Below, piece by piece: positions 57,601 to 64,000 of a stretch of DNA of 64,000 nucleotides. Source of the DNA: Apteryx mantelli (taxonomy: Eukaryota > Chordata > Aves > Apterygiformes > Apterygidae). Position numbers and translations under genes: made by a program. A model generated the notes under the pieces. That model had not been told where the DNA came from, did no database searches, and was given only the letters and a program-made list of their open reading frames with translations. Location of the stretch: positions 4,042,001 through 4,106,000 of the forward strand of contig NC_089990.1 in the NCBI RefSeq assembly GCF_036417845.1, read 5' to 3'. Position 1 is the stretch's first letter, and every line of letters starts with the position of its first letter.

Positions 57601-60600
57601 TGCCTTCCTCAACTGTTCCTTTCCAGACTTTTAAGTACTTCCCCTAAGAACAGTTTATTTAGTTTACAACACAAGAGCTTCATCTTCAATATTAAACTAT
57701 CCAGCTACAGAAAAGATTAATTTCTGCTGTTTTTTTTTAACTCAGGAAGGGGAACAGTAATATTCTTCCTGCACAAGTGACCGAAGGCTTTAGCACGTCC
57801 CGGCACTGCAGCCCTTACCCACGAGCTGCTCTCGGTGGCTTCCCACGTAACTAGTTCTCGCAACATCAGATCTCAAAACCAAGCGCACTCGTTCTCCTCG
57901 GACCCGAGCACGGACAAGGCTTCCTCGAAGCAGGCTCAGAGCCTGCTGGTTTGCGTGCAAGCAACCCACGGCAGCACCGGCTGCACCTTCCAGCCACCGT
58001 GGGAAGCTGCTTGTTACCAGGAGACTTTTCAAAATCCTCCCTTCTCCTTTGCCTTCCTCATCTGCGCCAGGCTGAGATCAGCCTCCAGCACGACCTTTGC
58101 AAGGCACAATAGCAACCTTCAGCTCAGCGTTTCAGGTCCATCCAGGGGTCGAACATTTACGGTCTTATTCCCCTTCTTCTCTGCCGTGTTGCTGAGAGAC
58201 TGCCCACGGAGAACAGGAGGAACCAAGCACGCAGAGGAAGGAACAACCTGGATGAGACATAGGGGGCTGCCTTTGAAGAGAGGGGGGAAACACAACAAGC
58301 AACACCCCCTGCCCCACTCATCAGCCCCTTCCAGTACAAGGAGCCCTCAGGGGGCCTGAGACAACACAGTACAAGTGTCACTGATGTTTAAGCTCGGTCC
58401 CTTTAACTGTGGCTCCTTAAATAGTAAAAGCAACAGGCATGCTGTGCATCAGCCTCCAGCAGAGCTAGCCGCCTAGATGACTCAAAAATCGTTTCCCTGC
58501 TACGTTTAACGAGAAACCTCTCCTTGCCCTGCACTGCTGACAGAGGTGGCTTGGGGGGAGAGAGTGCAGGTTGCCCCATGGTGGGTCATGCAGCTCTGAA
58601 CGAGCTAGGGCTCGTTTCTCTGGGGGACCAGAGGAAAACAGCAATTCCTGCAGGGCCAGGAAAGCTGCCTTTGCCCCCAGGCCCCTGCTTCTGCCCACTG
58701 CACTGACTGGCTAAATCATATGTACCTGGTGGAGCGGATGCAGCTGCAGGAAAAGCGACAGGTTGGTTTGGCTTAGACTAGGCAGCCAACATCTACCTGC
58801 AGGTCCTTATGCTCAGTGAGTGTCAATGTGCAAGATGGGAAGAGCTGGGAATCATCCAGGCCGGAAAAAAAAACCTTATACAAGAAACCATTCCTTCTGA
58901 GCGTACCTCAGCTCGGTGTCCATAAGGTGCCTTCTGCTTCCCAAGCGTAAGGCACAAGGGGACAGTAGCACCCACCCGCACAAGAGACAGCGAGTCTAGA
59001 TGCCAGATCTGGTTTGCAATGCTGAGAAGACAGACACAGCTGCCTTTGGACAGAATGGCCCCGGAGCCAGCTCCAGCAAGAGTCTCGTGCCAGCTCCATC
59101 CAGGGCAGGGACGGCAGAGAGACCGCGAGGCAGACCACCGAAAAGCAGCAGCAAGCTGAAGCAACACTTGCAGCCATCTCCAGCCACCTTTCTTCAACAC
59201 TGCCAAGGGAGCACAGGGCAAGAAAACCTTCCAGGCCACTTGGGATCGGGCAAGTTGGTTGGTCAAAACAGCTTGAACAGGGAGGAGGAGAACAGGAGAC
59301 CCCTTCAGCTCCGGCTAGGGGAGGTCTCTTTGCGAAGCAACCTCAACGCAGCCAACGCTCGCTGCCTTGCTGCAGTCCTGCACCTCCGGGTTCATCCAGC
59401 CACCAGCTCCATCTCCCATTTCCAGCCTGCTCAAGGCCATGGCTCACCCGCTATTGCTGAACCAATTATCGGTCCTGCAGGAGCCTCTGGAGAACAGAAA
59501 CCTGGCACAACCCCCCTTCCTCCACACGCGGCGCTCGGAGCCAACTGCAGAACACTGCAGGGCCCTTGGGCTAGAGGCGAGAAAGCCTCGCGGCATCCGC
59601 TCCCTGCCAAAAGATAAGGCTGCTGCTGCTGCTGCGCGGCTGGCACACCCCTGCGAGAGCGAGCGATTAGGGACAAAGAAAGAGCGAGAGCCCCGCAGAA
59701 CTGGTCGGGCAGGTTCCAAAATCAAGGCCAAAATAAACACGGGGCGCGCGGCTTTCCCCGGCGAGCAAGCGCGCCTCGCTGCGCACCGTCATCGGGCCCC
59801 ATGCACCTGCGCTGGCGGCACGCACCGGCTCCCGGGCAGAGGCTGTCCAGCTCGTGCCTAGCACCACCGCACCGCCGTGGCCGTGCCGTGGCCTGCGGGG
59901 GGAGAAGAGGGGGAGAGCTCAGGCAAGCACAGCTCGGTCCCGGAGCCATACGCTGCCCAGGCACAGCAGGGAACAGCCCCGGGCAGGTCTGAAGGGTCAC
60001 TCACGCGTTGCTGGCAGCAGAGTTACTGCTGTGCTGCCAGGGGAAGGACGTGGCCGGAGCGACGCGGGGCAGCGGAGCTGATGGCCGGGAGCGCGGCCAG
60101 CTCCTCTGCACGCCCGGAAAGGGATCCTTAAACTTGAATTTGCTTTGTCCGCGTGACGCTCCAGGATCAAGGCACAAAACGTTCCGATGACAGTCACGGC
60201 CCCGGCCTCGGCGGGATTTGTGCCGAGGCACGCGGCATCTCTTCCAAAGGGCCCAGCGACTGTTTCCTCAAGGCGGTATCTGCTCCCGGCGGACAAGCCC
60301 CAACGCTCCCAGGGAAAGAGCGCAGCCGAGACGCCCCCCCGGCTGCGCCGAGCCCCGGCTGCGGGCATGGGGTGCACGAGACAGACGGCAGCGTGTCCGC
60401 GCTCCGCTCTGCCCCCGGGCCGGTTCGCGGCACGTGGTCGTTGGCGCGAACAGACATCGGAGCAGATGGTTTGGCTGGAGGGCAGGAGAGCGCCGTGCCA
60501 GGGACTCGCCACGGCCTCGCTCCCGAGGCCCTGGCCCAAAGCGAGCCTGCCCCCGGCCAAGCCGGGCACGGCCCCTGAGCCGCTCTGTGGTCTGCTCCGG

Positions 60601-63336
60601 CCGACTTTGCCTCCGTGGGATGGCTGGGAGTGGAGGGACGCGGTGGCCGGCGAGCCCGGCTCTCCTCCGCCCGTGCCGTGAAAAACAAACCCCGGCGGGC
60701 GAGGAGCCGCCGGCCACGGAGGAACCGGAGCGGGACGGCACAGCGCGAGGATGCGGCCGGCCCGCCGGCGGCCCCGGTGACATCAGGCCGCGGGAGCCTC
60801 GCGGGGCTGACTCAAGCAGTTCGGGAGCGATTCCCGTAATTGCTGCCGTGTCCGCAACGCGGCGGCGCGGCCGGTTTCAGGCAAACCGTGCTCGAAACTA
60901 CCCCGCCCAGCAGGGCTGGGGCGGCCCAGACGCAGGCTCGCGGAGCCGAGCGCCGCTTCCGACCCGGCCACGGCAGCCAGCCGCTGGGGAAGGGCTGGGT
61001 GGGAAGGGCCGGCCTCGCACCGGCTGGGAGAGGGAAGCCCCCACCGGACTCACCCGCTCGCTAAGAGGCGGCTTAGCTCCCGCCGGCGGGTCCCAGCGCC
61101 GCAGCGGCTGCGCGAGCGGCTCGGCGGGATGCGGGTGGGCTCCAGCCCGCCGGCGCTCGGGGCCCCTTCTCCCGGGGGGCGGCGGGCGGCTCTCGGAAGA
61201 TGCACGACGCTAAAGGCAGCCCCCCGGGGCAGCCCGATGGCGGGGGGCTCTCGGGTTTGCAGGCGCGCCCGGCTGCACGCAGCAGCTCCCCAAGCAGGGG
61301 GTGGGAGACTTGCAGGCTCGCTTCAGCCCGGACCCAGCCGAAACCACGCTCCATGCGTGAGGAGCCCATTACGGCAACTCTTTCCTCATGCCGGGCAACA
61401 GCCATCCTGGAGACGTGGGTTCAGGCACCAGGCCCCTCTCCGCAGCCCGCTTTCTCCGGCCACGCAGGCTGAGGCTGAAGAAGCCTCAGCTCCCGTCATC
61501 CTCGGCGCGCGGCGTCCCGTGCTCCTGCCAACCCCCCCTGCAGCAAGGCTGCTTGCTCCCTCCCGCAGCAGGCTGCGCAGCGTGAGGATTTACGGGATTA
61601 TTTTAATTAACAGGTTAAAATTAGCTGCTAGCCATCGCTCCGCTGATTCTTATCTGGAGCGAAGGTGCCGCGGCAAGCCAGGAGAGCAGTGCCAGAATCC
61701 CGGATCCCGCGCAGCGAGCGGAGGCGCAGGGCTGCGACGGCACACGAGCTGCAGCAGCTACCGGGCTAGCGCTGTGCTGCTGCTTAACCCCCGCCTGCTC
61801 CGAGCCTGGCCCCGCGCCAAAAGCACGGCTAGGGATCAAAGCAATAATCTTCCTAAGAGCTCATCTCCCCTCCAGCCAGATCCTGCCACAGGAACAGCAG
61901 GGGAGGAGACGGAGAGAAGCCAGTTAGTGGAGAGCGGTTAGCAGAGAGGCCCCGTGCGCTGCCCCGAGCCACCGGCAGCCGCAGCTGGAAGAAGCCCCTG
62001 CGCAGCCCCACTCCGGGGTCTCGCTCCCCGGAGAACAGGACGCACAGGGCAGAAGCGGCACCGCACGGGGCGGCTACTGCAAGGGGAGATGCTAGGACTG
62101 CTACCAAGCTCAGCTCAGGGAGAGCCACCCACTGGCCTGCCCTGTCCTGCGGGTTGCGGTACGGGTGCACGGCACTGCCCAGCGGGGACGGGCACTGCTG
62201 GCATCAGGACTTCAGCTAATCGCTCATGCCAGTGCCTGGCATCTTCCCTCAGATCCTCGTTTCCTCCATCGCCGATAGTTCGCCCTGGGAACCAGCCGCA
62301 CGGCTGCAGCGCGGCCCAGTTCTGCGCGGAGGAACCAGTGCTTTCCCAGGCGCAGCAGCTTTGAGAAAAGGCATTCAAATGCAAAGCACTCAGCCACGAG
62401 CCAGCGGCGCAAAAAAAAAATCACTGTTCCCTCCAGCACCCTTTTTGCCTTGTGCCTTTCTCATAACGCGTGCTTCTCTTGCCCCGCAGCGGCAGGGAAA
62501 CTTGCCCTCCAAAGGGGCAAGACACCCGTCCGCAACGATGCTGCGAGGGTGCAAGGATGCAGCCAAGGTTGGCGCGGGAGCCCGAACCCAGGGACGAGCT
62601 GCTTGTCGCTAAGGCTGCCCTGACGCATCCTCCTTCCTCATCCCCACCGCCAGGCAGACCCGCAGGAACCATGGACGTCTCCCGGGAAGCGCACGGGCGT
62701 CAGCACCTGCCTGCCGCGGCCGAGGCCGACACGGCCCTTGCGTGTGCAGAGACGGGCTTCCCCGCCAGCGCCTGCGCAGAGCTGAACCACACCGTGAGGC
62801 TGGTACACCAAGACACGCAGCCAGAAACTCCTCCCTTGGGAGGAAGGGTCACCTCCTCCTCCTCCTCCTCAGTGCAAAACTGGGAATGAGATCACCAGAG
62901 GCACCAAGTGGCCACGGAGCCAGGAGGTGTGGGCTAGCGTTGAGCTGTTCTACCTCTCGCGCACGCAGAAGGAAGGCCCTTCCCCACGCCACGTATGCAA
63001 TCCCAGGCTACGGGCAGAGCAAACCAACGCAGCCCCGCTGCAGCAGCGAGGCCGTGCAGACCCATCTCACGCACAGGACTGTCCCATCCTGCGTTTTCCA
63101 CCCGCGGGAAGCTGTGGGGCGATACCCTGTCCCATCCGCCCACCCCAGGCTGCCTAGAGCGAGGACGAGGGGGAGACAGGCAGCAAGTTCCTGCAACGGC
63201 GACGCGGGAGGTGAGCCTTACCGGACGTAGAGGGATCTCTTCTCGCTTGTCCGGAGCGAGCCAGAGCCGGAGCTCATGCTGCTGTTCATCATCTGCTCTC
63301 TCAAGTCGTGGATCTTTGACTCAAAGCGGCTGTATT
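45583..63336 (-). CDS. DLG3: Discs large homologue 3 (SAP102), 3' half, 5'-truncated by window edge
   Basis: DLG3 is a synaptic MAGUK scaffold that anchors NMDA receptors and other partners at excitatory postsynapses. Twelve exons are present: the post-PDZ3 linker, SH3, two alternative hook exons (I3-like and I2-like), and the guanylate kinase-like domain to the stop at 45583. Using the I3-like exon, the window encodes 380 residues plus one split codon. It is DLG3 and not DLG1, DLG2 or DLG4 because of the C-terminus [18 protein letters not shown], the hook block [12 protein letters not shown] and the block [20 protein letters not shown]. The GK-like domain keeps [13 protein letters not shown] without a catalytic P-loop, as expected for a MAGUK peptide-binding pseudo-kinase. 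All junction phases agree. The three PDZ domains must lie beyond 64000. Tail-to-tail order with TEX11 matches human Xq13 as I recall it. Confidence 0.96.
47462..47553 (-). CDS. DLG3: DLG3 exon: GK-like C-lobe
   Basis: Encodes [20 protein letters not shown] and [11 protein letters not shown]. Donor GTGAGT, phase 1. Confidence 0.96.
48531..48640 (-). CDS. DLG3: DLG3 exon: GK-like core
   Basis: Encodes [20 protein letters not shown] and [16 protein letters not shown]. 110 nt, ends phase 2 with donor GTAAGT. Confidence 0.96.
49237..49409 (-). CDS. DLG3: DLG3 exon: GK-like GMP-binding region
   Basis: Encodes [40 protein letters not shown] and [18 protein letters not shown]. It carries TTRP, the YHFV and FIEAGQ motifs that form the phosphopeptide-binding surface in MAGUK GK domains. 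Ends phase 0. Confidence 0.96.
49567..49668 (-). CDS. DLG3: DLG3 exon: GK-like domain start
   Basis: Encodes [20 protein letters not shown] and [14 protein letters not shown]. The degenerate P-loop region (ILGPTKDR) lacks the catalytic lysine pattern. Ends phase 1. Confidence 0.96.
49910..49960 (-). CDS. DLG3: DLG3 exon: hook to GK linker, part 2
   Basis: A 51-nt exon encoding [17 protein letters not shown]. The acceptor AG is at 49962-49961; donor GTAAGT. Confidence 0.95.
50412..50453 (-). CDS. DLG3: DLG3 exon: hook to GK linker, part 1
   Basis: A 42-nt exon encoding (K/Q)[13 protein letters not shown]. The first residue is K after the I2-like exon and Q after the I3-like exon. Donor GTAAGT. 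Confidence 0.95.
51415..51460 (-). CDS. DLG3: DLG3 alternative hook exon, I2-like
   Basis: A 46-nt exon encoding [15 protein letters not shown] with the last codon split, matching the known I2-type insert [11 protein letters not shown]. It starts phase 0 and ends phase 1. Using both alternative exons together would break the frame, so they should be mutually exclusive. Donor GTAAGT. Confidence 0.93.
51476..51550 (-). promoter_or_regulatory. CU-rich tract upstream of the DLG3 I2-like exon
   Basis: On the transcribed strand about 75 nt upstream of this exon are almost all pyrimidine. They include CTCTCTTTTCT (51506-51496) and CTCTCTCT, which are PTB-type binding motifs. A 13-bp unit (AGGAGAGGGGGAG on the plus strand) is repeated at 51485-51497 and 51510-51522. 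Confidence 0.6.
54452..54551 (-). CDS. DLG3: DLG3 alternative hook exon, I3-like
   Basis: Encodes [20 protein letters not shown] and [13 protein letters not shown]. This basic insert corresponds to the DLG I3 region, which binds protein 4.1/FERM proteins in DLG1. It starts phase 0 and ends phase 1, the same as the I2-like exon, so the two are interchangeable. Donor GTAAGT. Confidence 0.93.
54606..54611 (-). promoter_or_regulatory. UGCAUG (RBFOX motif) upstream of the I3-like exon
   Basis: CATGCA on the plus strand reads UGCAUG in the transcript, about 55 nt upstream of the I3-like exon acceptor. An upstream RBFOX site usually represses the exon. A GCAUG also lies 43-47 nt downstream of the I2-like exon (51368-51372), where RBFOX usually promotes inclusion. 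Confidence 0.5.
55202..55277 (-). CDS. DLG3: DLG3 exon: SH3-hook junction
   Basis: Encodes [20 protein letters not shown] and MIESNR. It ends phase 0 (donor GTAAGT), which lets either hook exon follow. Confidence 0.95.
56387..56563 (-). CDS. DLG3: DLG3 exon: SH3 domain
   Basis: Encodes [33 protein letters not shown] and [20 protein letters not shown], then VIPSKK. It carries the ALFDYD, WW and IPS SH3 landmarks. 177 nt, ends phase 2. Confidence 0.96.
56564..63221 (-). other. DLG3: Large GC-rich DLG3 intron with a CpG-dense core
   Basis: A 6.7-kb intron between the linker and SH3 exons. Roughly 59.5-62.1 kb is very CpG-rich and produces long overlapping open frames on both strands (for example 60218-61213), which I judge to be composition artefacts. 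An AT-rich patch at 61591-61660 inside it carries GGATTA (61595-61600), TTAATTAA (61603-61610) and a GATA core. Short CTG and CTC repeats occur near 59620 and 62851. An internal promoter or enhancer is possible. Confidence 0.5.
63222..63336 (-). CDS. DLG3: DLG3 exon: PDZ3-SH3 linker
   Basis: Encodes (E)[19 protein letters not shown] and [18 protein letters not shown]. The acceptor AG is at 63338-63337 and donor GTAAGG follows 63222, phase 2. A short human isoform is recalled to start near the MMNSS segment. Confidence 0.95.
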
Positions 63337-64000
63337 CTGTGGAGAGACACAACGTCAGTCCAGGCAGGAGCTGCCCGTAAGCCACCACCATGGCCCGAGC
63401 AGGGCTGAACCAGCAAGCTGCCGTTAGGTCCAGTAAGCACCAAGGGAGGCAACTACAGCCTGTCCACGAGGAATCTCGCCCGTGGCCCCGTCCCCCTCCA
63501 CATACGACAAGCGAGGCTGCAACCAAAGGAGCTGCAGTGCCCTACGCGACCTGGGGCAGAGCATCCAGAGAAGGGAGGACACCAGGTGCTGCCAAACGCA
63601 CCGTGAACACCAGCCCGGCCTGTTCCTCCAGGGAAGGAGCACAGATGATGGCTGCTGACACCTCCAGCGACGGTGAGCTGCAGCTCTGCCGGACAAGGGC
63701 CAGGCAGGGCTGGGGCCGCGCGTCCTGCACGCTCCTGTCCCAGGGCAGCAGTCGCTGCCTCTGAGCAAGGCACAGAGAAGAAGAGCAGGAGACTGTCACC
63801 CGCTTGCCAAAGCGGCAGGACACGACTGCAGCTCGCTGGGGGAGGCGACAGCCCCTTGCTGCGGGTCCCGACCCACCGCTCTCCACCAGCGGCAAAGACC
63901 TGCATCCAGAGCGCGCGCAGGGGAGGAGAAGGGACCGCTGATACTCAGCCACCAGGGCCGGGGACAAGGCAAGAGCCCCGCACACGGCACGGCCCCAGCG

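Noticed and set aside
60218-61213. 331-codon open frame in the DLG3 intron
   Set aside because: Several frames on both strands are open together over the same CpG-rich DNA, with no recognisable domain and no splice support.
45583-63336. Assignment of the MAGUK gene to DLG1, DLG2 or DLG4
   Set aside because: The C-terminus [13 protein letters not shown], the [20 protein letters not shown] block and the TEX11 neighbour all fit DLG3; the other paralogues end differently.
1-64000. CRISPR arrays, tRNA or rRNA genes, bacterial operons or phage genes
   Set aside because: No regular direct repeats with spacers, no cloverleaf or rRNA-like segments, and every recognised gene is a spliced vertebrate gene.

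Overview
This is vertebrate nuclear DNA carrying three intron-containing genes. The dispersed repeats are CR1 LINE fragments, the introns are short compared with the mammalian versions of the same genes, and CpG-rich GC blocks alternate with AT-rich DNA. Together these point to a sauropsid, most likely a bird. No bacterial operon, CRISPR array, rRNA, tRNA or intact virus was seen. All exon boundaries below were derived by hand from reading frame, GT/AG splice sites and family recall; no search was run.

Layout. (1) 1-2210, minus strand: a nuclear cap-binding protein subunit 2 family gene, most likely the paralogue NCBP2L. Exons 1-3 and the start of exon 4 are present; the gene runs off the left edge. 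(2) 2211-2493: a compact CpG-island promoter shared head to head with (3) TEX11 (ZIP4/SPO22-like meiotic crossover protein), plus strand, 2494-37394. It was assembled completely as 29 coding exons in one unbroken frame (928 aa). Its introns are AT-rich and hold CR1 fragments, long T-runs and several perfect palindromes. (4) 37.7-43.3 kb: intergenic DNA with no supported gene, then an orphan CpG island at about 43.35-44.45 kb. (5) About 44.7-63.3 kb, minus strand: the 3' half of DLG3 (SAP102), from the linker after PDZ3 through SH3, the alternatively spliced hook and the guanylate kinase-like domain to the stop codon. The PDZ domains lie beyond the right edge.

The genes do not form one pathway: RNA cap binding, meiotic recombination and synaptic scaffolding. 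What links them is genome history. TEX11 and DLG3 are tail to tail here, as I recall them on human Xq13. An NCBP2 family gene near a DLG family gene mirrors NCBP2 near DLG1 on human 3q29, which suggests a duplicated (ohnologue) block.

Main leads: the shared housekeeping/meiotic promoter; a probable U12-type intron in the cap-binding gene; a candidate RBFOX/PTB-controlled switch between two mutually exclusive DLG3 hook exons; the orphan CpG island with strong minus-strand splice donors; and nested CR1 insertions. I did not find a wholly new biological system.
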